Part shown: positions 26,622 through 36,434 of the stretch, piece after piece
Numbering within the stretch: position 1 is the first letter of the stretch
Layout: every line of letters begins with the position of its first letter
Source: Erinaceus europaeus
Lineage: Eukaryota > Chordata > Mammalia > Eulipotyphla > Erinaceidae
Length of the DNA stretch: 64,000 nucleotides
Reading direction: 5' to 3'
NCBI RefSeq assembly: GCF_950295315.1
Contig: NC_080168.1
Location: 70,660,508-70,724,507 of the forward strand
Translations under genes and position numbers: made by a program
The notes under the pieces: generated by a model
What the model was told of the DNA's origin: nothing
Databases searched by the model: none
The model's input: the letters and a program-made list of their open reading frames with translations, nothing else

Positions 26622-27706
26622 GGGGCCCCAGTTGGGGAGTCCTGAGATTCCCAAACAGATATGATGGGCCTAGATCTCGAATAAATCCCCCTCTCCATTG
26701 TTACCAGTCATCTCTATAAGGAACAACACAATAGACCCCTCTGTGGACCCCCATAGAGCCTTGCCCTCAACATGGATCAACAACAGTAGGGAATATTCTA
26801 TCCTCTGATGGGAGGATGGACAACATACTCTATCTTCCACCTGAGGAAGATGGGTTCTGAAATTGGGGAAGCTTGGAACATTCCTACACATGACCACAGA
26901 ATGTGAGCTCATATCTACAGAGATGCAGAAGTCACATTGGCTCTTAAGCTGAATATGGGCTCCAGATCAGATCAAATTGATGGAGTTTATAGTAAACAAT
27001 ATTTATACATCTTTCCCATATTAGGGAGCCACTCTCTTCCCTGATCCAACGTTCTAGCCCTCTTTCCAGCCATGGCATCATCTCCCCAGACAATAACTTG
27101 AGTCCAACTGCATATCAGATAACAGGCTCAGAAAAAAAAAAATAGTATAGTCATGGGCCCTTTGGAATATAACTAAAATAGGCCTACTAGCCATCAACAA
27201 AATGGATACCCCTCCCCCAATATTCATCTGCACTACTCCAGCCCATAGGTTCATGATTAGTCAACAATTTGTTAGTCTTTATATCTTAACTCTTTTTTCA
27301 GTCAACAAGTTCCAGATACTACCATGATGCCAACTGGACTTCCCTGGGCATATGACCCCGCCATGTGTCCTGGAGCCCCACTTCCCCAGATCCCTGCCCC
27401 ACTAGGGAAAGAAAGGGACAGGCTGGAAGTATGGATCGACCTACCAACGCCCATGTTCAGCGGGGAAGCAATTACAGAAGCCAGACCTTCCACCTTCTGC
27501 ACCCACTAATGTCCTTTGGTCCATGCTCCCAGAGGGATAAAGAATAAAGAAGCTACCAGGGGAGGGGAGGGGATACAGAGTTCTGTTGGTGGGAATTGTG
27601 TGGAGTTGTACCCCTCTTCTCCTATAGTTTTTGTCAGTGTTTCCTTTTTATAAATAAAAATTATAAAAGATAAAAAGAACAAAAAATAAGAAGAGTCCAG
27701 CATTCT
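26611..27706 (+). mobile_element. 5'-truncated L1-L 3' end inserted in a SINE
   Basis: About 1.07 kb of L1-L 3' UTR, ending CCTTTTTATAAATAAAAATT plus an A-rich tail. The 11-bp TSD TCCAGCATTCT lies at 26611-26621 and 27696-27706. Removing one TSD copy and the L1 restores a continuous T4 SINE. Confidence 0.93.
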
Positions 27707-27740
27707 ATCCACTGTACCACTTAAGCTCCTGACCTGAAAG

Positions 27741-28074
27741 AGGGATATAGATTGAGAACTGAGCACCAGGAAACACAAATGATTCAAAAAAAAGAGTCCA
27801 CAGTAGCTTGTAGGAAGAATATAGAACTGGAGTCATCTGCTCAGGGGCCTTCAAGGGCCAGAAAGGTTACTGGGTAAAGTTTGTCAGGATTAGTAGGAGA
27901 ATGACAGAGGGAATGCTTTTAGGGAAATTGTGGGTTGCATGCCTGGCCCAGTGTATTGAAGTCAGAGTTTTAAAAAGCACTCTGTTGGCTCCACAGAACA
28001 TCCTGGGGCAGGATTCACCCTTCTGGCAGGTCCAGTCTGTGGTCAGAGATAGCCTTGGATTAAAACTAAAGTCA
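27741..28074. other. Unique sequence, nothing recognised
   Basis: No repeat or gene signature seen. Confidence 0.4.
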
Positions 28075-28135
28075 GGGCAGGGCAGTGGCACATATAGTAG
28101 AGCACAAATTACCATGTGAGATGGTCTGTGTTCCA
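28075..28135 (+). repeat. T1 SINE head fragment
   Basis: AGGGCAGTGGCACATATAGT, AGAGCACAAATTACCATGTG: the head only. It is cut short where old L1 sequence starts. Confidence 0.55.
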
Positions 28136-28139
28136 TTGA

Positions 28140-28610
28140 CAGACAGAAATTTAGAGGTTAGAAAAAAATCAATAGGCAAATATTAGCCAATAAAAAGGTT
28201 AGGACAGACATACCTGTATCAGACAAGAAAGATTTCAAGGTAAAAAAAAAAAAGGCATTTTAGGTAAGAAGAAACAGGACAAATGGAAGATGACTAATGG
28301 TCAACATTACTGATGAAAGGACCAATCAATCAAGAGGATTTAACATCAATTGACATATGAGTCAAACAAAGAACATAAGCAACAAAATGCACGACACAAC
28401 TAGGAGAAGCTGAAAAGAGATGATTGTGACAGCAACGCAGTGGTTGTAGAGAACATTAATAGCCATCCCACTCTTGTCTGTGAAGATAAACAAAGAAAAA
28501 AAGGAACAAGTTCAACACCATAAGGTATTGCTAAGCAAGTTCAATAGCAACTTTGCTTCTCAGAATGGTAGCACTCACAAAAACATCAGGCTTTTGTTTC
28601 CCCAGGAAAT
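28140..28610 (+). mobile_element. Old L1 ORF2 fragment (endonuclease region)
   Basis: ACCTGTATCAGACAAGAAAG, then TGATGAAAGGACCAATCAAT and CAAGAGGATTTAACATC follow the order of the L1 endonuclease region (ISDTIDF..., then GS(V/I)NQEDFIN in younger copies). Heavily decayed, with no open frame. Confidence 0.6.
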
Positions 28611-28621
28611 AAAAGGACTCA

Positions 28622-28755
28622 GGGAGCAGGGGTAGATAGTATAATGGTTATGCAAGGAGACTCATGACTGAGGCTCCAAAGACTCAGGTTCAGTCCCATG
28701 TACCACCATAAGCCAGAGCTCAGCTCTGGTAAAAAAAAAAAAAAAAAAAAAAGTA
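28622..28755 (+). repeat. T2 SINE with A tail
   Basis: ATAGTATAATGGTTATGCAA, CATGACTGAGGCTCCAAAGA, CAGGTTCAGTCCC, ACCACCATAAGCCAGAGCTC and about 22 A residues. It is inserted between the two old L1 pieces. Confidence 0.88.
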
Positions 28756-28759
28756 CTAA

Positions 28760-29060
28760 GTCATATGAAGGAGATAGGTACCTTATCCATGGTAGATTGC
28801 AAACAGCCTCTGGCACTCAAAAGTAAAAACAAACAAAAAAACAGCCAATATCAATTTCTCAGAGATTTGTGTGTCTTAGTAACACCTACAGCAAACTTGA
28901 ACTTGTCTATTGTCACAAGTTGAGTTTTTTCAGTTATGCAGTAAGGAGGACCAACTACATTTTGCCTACAAGACACTCACTTACTTTAAGCACAGAGACT
29001 GAAAGTGAAGGCATGAGAAAGGACATTTAATGTAAATGGAACCAAAAGAAATAAAAAATA
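28760..29060 (+). mobile_element. Old L1 ORF2 fragment, out of order
   Basis: CCAACTACATTTTGCCTACA, AGACACTCACTTACTTTAAG and GAGACTGAAAGTGAAGG correspond to the LQETHL...HRLKVKG part of the endonuclease. In an intact L1 this precedes the sequence found at 28190-28350, so the two pieces are in swapped order. Confidence 0.55.
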
Positions 29061-29077
29061 GTTATGCAAAACTTATC

Positions 29078-31655
29078 TTGAGATGGGGCTATGAAACAGC
29101 AGCAGCTGTGTATATCTCCTCTCCTCTCCCCTCCCAGGTCAACTAGAAATACCAAAGCAGACCACCTGGGAGCACAAGAAGACAGGACTAGAACAACTTC
29201 AAAAACCCAGCAAACCACCAGTGAGTGCAAACACATGTGGCTCTTGGACAGAGAGGAGCCTAAGGAGAGACTGAGCAGCTGGTAATAGTCCAGCAGTTTA
29301 CCAGTTGAGGCACCTCAACTGTTTTACCAACAAAAAGACTGCTGAAGGAGGAAATAACTCCCCTAAGACTCACCAAATGCAACTGTGAGTCTCCATTGCT
29401 ACTGCCCTGAGAGGCTGGAGCAGCAGGGGGGAGGCCCTGTGCTGACACCTGGGAACAGAGAATTGACCAGGAAACTCAGTAGAAGATATACACGTTGGTG
29501 GCCTGGTAGTGGAGCTGTACAGTGGAAACCTTTCCACATTATTCTCCTGATGAGAACATGGTGAATAATTGCCTCAGAACCTACAAACTATAAACAGGAC
29601 TTGTTTAGAAACTCACAGGGCCCAGCAGTGCTGCCCACCTTGGCAGAAAAGCTGAGTGAGCCCAGAGCTTTGGATCCTTAGGGTGTGAGAGTCTCCTTGC
29701 AAAACCACTGTATTATCTCTCCCCCACCCTGCTTTATCTCTTGGTCAGGAGTGAGTGATTAAGAGAAGAAGCCTGCTTATAGTTTAAAAGCATCAGGTTC
29801 CCATAGCCTACAGGGAAGAAAAAGAACTAAAGAGGTGTTAAGAGCCACTGTGCTCCAACTCAGGGATTGAAATAATATTGAAGCCACTGTTAATTTCCAC
29901 AACTGTGAACTTTTTAAGTACCTTAATTTAACACAAGTCAATCCAGGCAAGAGTGATCAGTAATTTGAAAAGTACTGAGAGAGGGACCGCATACCATATT
30001 ATATAGAATGATTAAATCAATAAGAAGAAATGTTGGAGTAATGAACCAGGATAAGAGTCCAGCTAAAAGGCCCCCAAAGGTTGAAGAACAAAATAATGAG
30101 GTCAACATCCAAATACTAGTTAAGAACATAATCACAGGAGGGAGTAAAGAGTTTGAAAGAATTGTCATAAGAAATGCAGAAACAAAAAATGAGACTCTAG
30201 AAGAAAACACTAATTATCTCAAGGTGATTAGAGAGCTGAAAGCTGAAATAGCTGAGCTAAGAACACAAATAGCTGAACAAACTAAAACAGTATCAGAACA
30301 GGGTAACAAAATAGATGAACTCCAGAAAACAGCAGAGGGGAGAGAAAATAGAATCAATGAGGCTGAAGACAGAATTAGCAAGATAAAGGAAAAATTAGAG
30401 ACAACTAAAAAATGAGTGAGAGAGCTCAAAAAGATATTAAGAGATACTGAAAACAACAACAGAGATGGCTTCAAAAGAAGTAATATATGCATTATTGGCT
30501 TACCAGAGGAAGAAAGAGAGGGAGGGGAAGAAAGCATTCTTCAGGCCTCAATAGCTAAGAACTTTGCTACTCTTGACAACATAAAAGACATAAAGGTTCA
30601 ACAGGCCCAGAGGGTCCCAAACAGAATTAACTCAGACTTAAAGACACCAAGACATATCATATTTAGAATGAAAATGAGTAAGGATAAAGAAAGGATCCTG
30701 AAGGCTGCAAGAGAAAAACAAAGAGTCACCTACAGAAGAAAACCCATAAGATTAGCAGCAGACTTCTCCACACAAACACTACAGGCCAAAAGAGAATAGC
30801 AAGATGTCTATCAAGTGCTCAATGAGAAAGGCTTTCAACCAAGACTACTGTATCCTGCTAAACTGTCATTCAGACTAAATGGAGGCATCAAAACCTTCTC
30901 AGACAAGCAACAGTTGAAAGAATCAACTATCACCAAGCCTGCCCTGAAAGAAGTTCTGAAGGTCTCCTATAAACAGTCAGACCACCATAAATAGGCCATA
31001 TATCAGAACACTTTAAAGCTCTACATTAATGGTGTTAAAATATCTTCAATCTTTGATATCAATAAATGTCCATGGCCTGACTTCACCTATTAAAAGGCAA
31101 AGAGTAGGAAGATGGATCAGAAAACACAACCTAACAATATGCTGTCTACTGGAAACTTACCTAACTCAACAACACTAACACAGACTCAAAGTGAAAGGAT
31201 GGAAAACTATCATACAATCTAATGATGCACAACAAAGGGAAGGAACAGCTATTCTTACATCTGACACAATAGACTTAAAAATAAATAAAATTTTAAAAGA
31301 TTGGGATGGACATTACTTAATGCTCAGAGGATCAGTCAATCAATAGGACTTAATTATTAACATCTATGCACCCAATGAGAAGTAATCTAAAAATATCAAA
31401 CATCTACTGAAAGAGCTACAACAATATATTAACAGCAACACAGTAATAGTAGAGGATTTCAAACCTTGCTCTCTTAACTTGACAGATCATCCAGGCAGAA
31501 AATCAGTAAAGAGATGAGGAAGCTAAATGAGGAGATAGATAAACTAGAACTATTGGACATTTACAGAGGCATTCACCCAAGACACTGGAATACAGATTCT
31601 ACTCAAGTCCACATGGGTCATTCTCAAGGATAGACCAAAAGTTAGGCCACAAATT
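29078..31655 (+). mobile_element. L1-S copy 3, 5' part
   Basis: Starts at the same leader as copies 1 and 2 (GATGGGGCTATG, AACAGCAGCAGCTG). 5' UTR to 30007, ORF1 from 30008, ORF2 from 31029. It breaks off in the endonuclease domain at GTTAGGCCACAAA; the sequence then becomes the 3' end of a different L1. It resumes at 32369, about 1.5 kb further along the element as judged from copy 2. Confidence 0.9.
30008..30960 (+). pseudogene. L1 ORF1, broken by two or more stops
   Basis: The best-preserved ORF1 here. The first 135 codons are open (30008-30412): a basic N-terminus, then a coiled coil with heptad-like KAEIAELRTQIAEQTKTVSE. After TGA at 30413-30415 the same frame continues for 127 codons: KRSNICIIGLPEEE (RRM-like domain), APRHIIF-like TPRHIIFRMKMS, KDKERILKAAREKQ and KPIRLAADFSTQTLQ. 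It then meets TAG at 30797-30799, at the Trp position of the usual RREW. A one-base deletion near 30958 changes the C-terminus. Confidence 0.9.
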
Positions 31656-32368
31656 GATGGGGTTTACAATCAACAATATTTATACACCTTTCTCATATTT
31701 GGGAGCTACTGTCTTCCCTAATCCAGCTTTCTGGTCCTTCTGCCAGCCATGACATCATCTCCCCAGACAATAATTAGGATACACCTGCATATCAGATTTC
31801 AGGCTCGGACAAAAGGAAAAAAAAAAACACTAGTATAGCCACAGGCCCTTTGGAATTTGACTAAAATAGGCCTGTTAGCTATCTACAAAACAGAGACTCC
31901 CCCTCCCCCACATCTTCACCAGTACTATTCCACCCTTTAGGTCCATGACTGGTCAACAATCTGTTTGGCTTTGTATGCTAACTCTCTTCTCAACCACCAG
32001 GTTTCAGATGCTAGCATGATGCTGACTAGACTTCCCTGGACAGACAGCCCCACCAATGTGTCCTGGAGCTCTGCTTCCCCAGAGCCCTTCCCCAACAGGG
32101 AAAGAGAGAGACAGGCTGGGAGTATGGATCAACCTGTCAGCACCCATGTTCAGCAGGGAAGCAATTACAGAAGCCAAACCTTCAACCTTCTGCATCCCAT
32201 AATGACCTTGTGTCCATACTCCCAGAGGGTTAAAGAATAGGAAAGTTATCAGGGGAGGGGATGATATACAGAGTTCTGGTGGTGGGAATTGTGTGAAGTT
32301 GTACCCCTCTTATTCTATGGTTTAGTCAATGTTTCCTTTTTATAAATAAAAAATTTGAAGAAAAAAAA
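31656..32368 (+). mobile_element. L1-L 3' end replacing the middle of L1-S copy 3
   Basis: Begins TTGATGGGGTTTACAATCAA, a point inside the distal L1-L 3' UTR, and ends CCTTTTTATAAATAAAAAAT plus A-rich tail. No TSD: the left flank is L1-S at the endonuclease and the right flank is L1-S in the reverse transcriptase. About 1.5 kb of the host L1 is missing between them. Confidence 0.88.
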
Positions 32369-32520
32369 AACCTAAAGAATCCAGTAAGAAGCTCTTGGAA
32401 ATCATCAGGCAATACAGTAAGGTGACAGGCTCCAAAATTAACATACAAAAGTCAGTGGTATTCCTCTATGCAAACACTAAATTAGAAAAAGACGAAATCC
32501 AGAAATCAATTCCTTTTACT
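32369..32520 (+). mobile_element. L1-S copy 3, resumed ORF2 piece
   Basis: CCTAAAGAATCCAGTAAGAA and CATCAGGCAATACAGTAAGG match L1-S copy 1 (reverse of about 2570-2740) better than the L1-L at 40720-40850. The fragment ends abruptly at a SINE B box; the rest of ORF2 and the 3' UTR are absent. Confidence 0.8.
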
Positions 32521-32606
32521 AAGGCTCGAACCAAATCCTTAAGCCAGTCCTTGAGCTTCGCGCCAGGTGCACCCTACCCGTTGTGCTACCACCTAACCCC
32601 CCACTT
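32521..32606 (-). repeat. T1 SINE head, broken at the B box
   Basis: The minus strand runs GGTTAGGTGGTAGCACAACG, GGTGCACCTGGCGCGAAGC, ending at GGTTCGAGCC. The SINE body and tail are missing; the break lies exactly at the B box where L1-S copy 3 ends. Confidence 0.75.
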
Positions 32607-33227
32607 TTATTCTTTTTAGAGTAACCAGATTAATGCTTTTTCTAAGTCAGTCTCCAGTAAAATTTCATGTTGGTTCCATTGCAAGCACTATGCACAGCTT
32701 TCCTGTCTCTTGACAGTTGAGAAAGTTGAGAAACTTTGAAACTTTTTAGAATACAGAACATTTTTCCTATGCCTCAGGTTCTTCAAATCTGCCACACACC
32801 AATTGTCAGGCACAAGTAGCTTTCTCAGCCCACCACCTGTTAACAGAGGCTGTTTTCTTTCACCATGCCTTTTGATTTCCTGGTTGGATCTTCTGTCCCC
32901 ACCTAGAACTTGTAACATTTTTCTGAATAAGTTTTTTTTAATTCCAAGAAGACTTCCAATGTGCTAAACTGAGAGATCATTTCTTGGGCTCTTTGAGTTA
33001 ATTTGCCTTTCAAGATTATGGTCTTTACTCATTTTTCTAACTTCTATACTGGGAATGTTCCTGGAGGTTACATTCTTCTCTTATGGTCTGGATATCCTGC
33101 CTTTGGGATTGTGGTCTTTGTACTAAGAAATAATTCCACTTTTCCTCATGGCCCGGCACCCAAGATTTCCTGACCCAAGAAACTTAACCAGATAGTTACA
33201 TGTTTTGTTTTGGTTTGGTTTATTTTT
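32607..33227. other. Unique AT-rich sequence
   Basis: No SINE or L1 signature. The minus-strand open frame at 32918-32688 (76 codons) has no recognised domain. Origin unknown; old retroviral sequence is possible but not supported. Confidence 0.35.
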
Positions 33228-33765
33228 ATTTTTATTTATAAATTGGAAATATCGACAAGACCATAGGATAAGAAGAATATAATTCCACACAATTCCCACC
33301 ACCATCCCCTTCCTTGAAAGCTTTCCTATTCTTTAACCCTCTAGGAGTATGGACCCAGTTATCATTATGGGGTGAAGAAGGTGGTCTGGCTTCTGTAATT
33401 GCTTCCCTGCTGAACATTGGTCCATACTCCCAGCCTGTCTCTCTCTTTCCCTAGTGGGTCACAGGACTCTGGGGAAGTGGGGCTCCAGGACACATTGGTG
33501 GAGTCATCTGCCCAGGGAAGTCAAGTTGGCATCACGGTAGTGTCTGGAACCTAGTGACTGAAAAAGAGTTAAGATATAAAGCAGAACAAATTGTTGATTA
33601 ATCATGAACCTAAACGCAATACCTAAAGTATTGTGGATGAAGATTTGGAGTCTCCATTTTGGAAAAAGCTGGTAGTTCTATTTAAGGTATATTCCAAGGG
33701 GCCCATGACTTTCCTAGTTTTTGCCTGAGTCTGAGAGCTAACCTAGGTTCATGTGTTTTTCTTTC
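33228..33765 (-). mobile_element. 5'-truncated L1-L 3' end
   Basis: Reversed tail (TTTTTATTTATAAATTGG), then CACAATTCCCACCACCATC, the L1-L distal 3' UTR, up to the block near CCATGACTTTCCTAGTTTTT. A weak similarity of the two flanks (CATGTTTT and CATGTGTTTT) may be an old TSD. Confidence 0.85.
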
Positions 33766-35164
33766 AATTGTATTTTAGTGGGTTCACCAGACATAATGAC
33801 CTTTAACTATGTGGATGACCTCCATCTTTGTTTGTCATGACCTTTAACCACATGGCTGCTGTGCTTGTACACTATCTCGAAAACTTAACTGGGAAACTGA
33901 GCTTATGAAGAGAGTGTAAAATAGTTTTTTCTCTTCCCACTTTTTTTTCCTCTGGCCAAAATTTTTCTTTGCTTTTCACTTTATGATAAGACTAGCTGAC
34001 CATTATTAGTAAGTGTTCCAGTACACTAATCATTTAGAGATAGACTGTAAATTGTAACCCAGCTTTAAAATTGAGTGCAGATTCCATCTCACAGACAAAT
34101 TTGTTTCAACTTTTATTCCTTTGTTCTTTTGTTGTCAGTAACCAGAGAGATCGGCTGAATTTGCATGTAGCACAGTATTGCACAGAGAGAGAATAGCCAG
34201 TCTGCCACTTTCAGATATGGAAGCTAGTGAGCCAGGAAGCCAGAAAGGGGATGACTATATAAGGCTTCAGCACCTGTACCTGTCACTAGGACACTTCAGT
34301 TGACAGTGCATGGTGGGAGAGGGCATAGACCCAGAAAGTACTTTCTTATAGATGAGCAGCTATGCCTTTAAGTATCCTGCCTCAGCCACAACTAGGTAAC
34401 ATCGTGGGTGCTTGTCCAAGAAGTCTGGACTGAATAAAAGATAGCTAAAATGTCTGACCTGGCCCTGTAATAATTCTTATGGATTTACTTTTCCAGAGAA
34501 GGATTAAAATAGTGGTTGACTAGCACATCCATATAACTAGGCTTCACTTTTAGACTTAAAAGTTTTAGTGATAAGTTAAAAATATTGTCTGCTATCTGTA
34601 ATAACAAACCGTTCCCCTCCAGGGAAGCTTCTACTTAACTGCTAACTTTGTTACTGTTTCTTATCTCTACAGGGGCTAGAAGTAAGCCTCTACCAGCTAC
34701 AACAAAAGTGTAAATGCAGTTTACACTCTTCCTTTGTGGTAATATCAAAACAAAGATTTTTATGTTAATATAGAATAAGAACTACATTTAAAATAGATGT
34801 CAAAATTTCTAAAACACTTAACATGTGACAATTCTGTGAAGCCAAATTATATATATGCATATATTTAAGTAGGTAAGAGATTATAGAAATAATCTGAGGG
34901 CCCTGTATTATTCTGTTACTCTTTGTGGAAAATTAATCCACAGTAAACTTGGCTTTTGTTTGGCACTAAAATTACTAAAAAGCATTTTCAGAAAACATGT
35001 CTTTCTAAATGTAACTTGTTTGTTGAAAGTTTTAAAGTCTACAATGTTTACTACCATAAGTATAATAAATAATCCTGTGTGATTAATTAATTTTGTAAAC
35101 TTCAACTCTAGACTTACGTAAAAATCTAAATTAAATGTCAACATGGTCTCTCAGAAATTATTAG
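33766..35164. other. AT-rich sequence with LTR-like signals
   Basis: Repeat-poor. TATATAAGG at 34256-34264 and AATAAAA at 34433-34438, about 180 bp apart, would suit a short retroviral LTR around 33.9-34.5 kb, but no TG...CA ends or TSD were identified. The rest is featureless AT-rich DNA. Confidence 0.3.
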
Positions 35165-35937
35165 ATTCAACAATGGTGGGGACTGCCCCATTCTTCAAAG
35201 GGAGACTGAGTCAAGATACTCTGCCACTCAAGGAAGATGGGTCCTACAATGAGTGCAGCCTAGGATGTTCTTAGTTATGACCACAGAATGAAAGTTCAGA
35301 CCTACAGGGATGCAGAGGTTACACAGGCTACTGTGCTGAATATGGGCCCCAGATGAAATCAATGGGGTTTAACAGTGAATGATATTTATATACTTTTCCC
35401 ATATTTAAGAGCTACTCCCTTCCCTGATCCAGCTCTAGTCCTATTTCCAACTCTGATACCATCACCTCAAACAATACCTTTGGCCCACGTGTATGTTAGC
35501 TGTTGGGCTCAGGCAAAAACTAGGAAAGTCATGTGCCTCTTTGAATATACCTAAAATAGACTTCCTAGCTTCTTCCAACATGAAAACCCCTAGTCTCATC
35601 TACTATAGTCTTACCTTTAGGTTCCTGTTTATTAAACAATTTGTTCTGCTTTATCTCTTAATGCTTTTTGGCCACCAAGTTGCAGATGCTACCATGATAC
35701 CAACCTGACTTCCCTGGGCAGACAGCCTCATCAATGTGTCCTGGAACTCCATCTCTCCAGAGCCTTGCCTAGGTAAAGACAGACAGACTGGGAGTATGAA
35801 TTGACCTACCAACACCCATGTTCAACAAAGAAGCAATTACAGAAACCAGACCTTCCACCTTCTGCATCCCATAATGATCCTGGGTCCATGCTCATAGAGG
35901 TGTAAAGAAGAGGAGAGCTATCAAGGAAGGGGAGTGC
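35165..35937 (+). mobile_element. L1-L 3' UTR fragment lacking its 3' end
   Basis: Runs from TTCAACAATGGTGGGGACTG to CAAGGAAGGGGAGTG. It stops about 110 bp before the usual L1-L terminus, with no A tail. It was therefore truncated on both sides, the 3' loss probably by later deletion. Confidence 0.82.
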
Positions 35938-36434
35938 TAAAATTCTAACAATACATTCTTTGGTCTAAATATTTTTAAATTTTGAATATGTATACTGATT
36001 AGGTTCTAATATTGTACTTTAATTGTTTAAGCATTTTTAAAATCCTAATACTCAAGAGATAATCATTTTATCTTCTCAGTGTCTTAAATATTAATCTGAG
36101 GGTACCATATTGACAAAACTATTTGTTAATAAAGATGTTCTAAAATTGTATAAAGCATGTTACATTCAAAATATGTTTAAGTCAATTATAGCCATTGGGT
36201 TATCAAATGCAAGTAAGTTCTTAACTTGGTTCATATTCTTATTTACCCTGGCCCTGGTATCCCTGGGACTTGTATTTCTTGTTGGTCACAAGTGAATGAC
36301 TACTGTCTGATGCTGTGCCAAGGCATGCTACTAAGGTTATTGCTGCTAACAATCTCCTCAGTGTCCAGTATTCAACCTTTCAGATGGTAAGAAGTTTCTT
36401 AACATAAGGGACCTCTATACCAAGTCCAGTTTGG
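35938..36434. other. AT-rich unique sequence
   Basis: A 61-codon frame (36110-36295) ends in a hydrophobic helix-like run, but nothing else supports a gene. Confidence 0.35.

Noticed and set aside
33766..34500. Confident LTR call
   Set aside because: TATA and AATAAA spacing is suggestive, but no TG...CA ends, TSD or second copy could be found in the window.
36110..36295. Possible retroviral envelope transmembrane tail
   Set aside because: Only a hydrophobic run in a 61-codon frame; no envelope motifs nearby.
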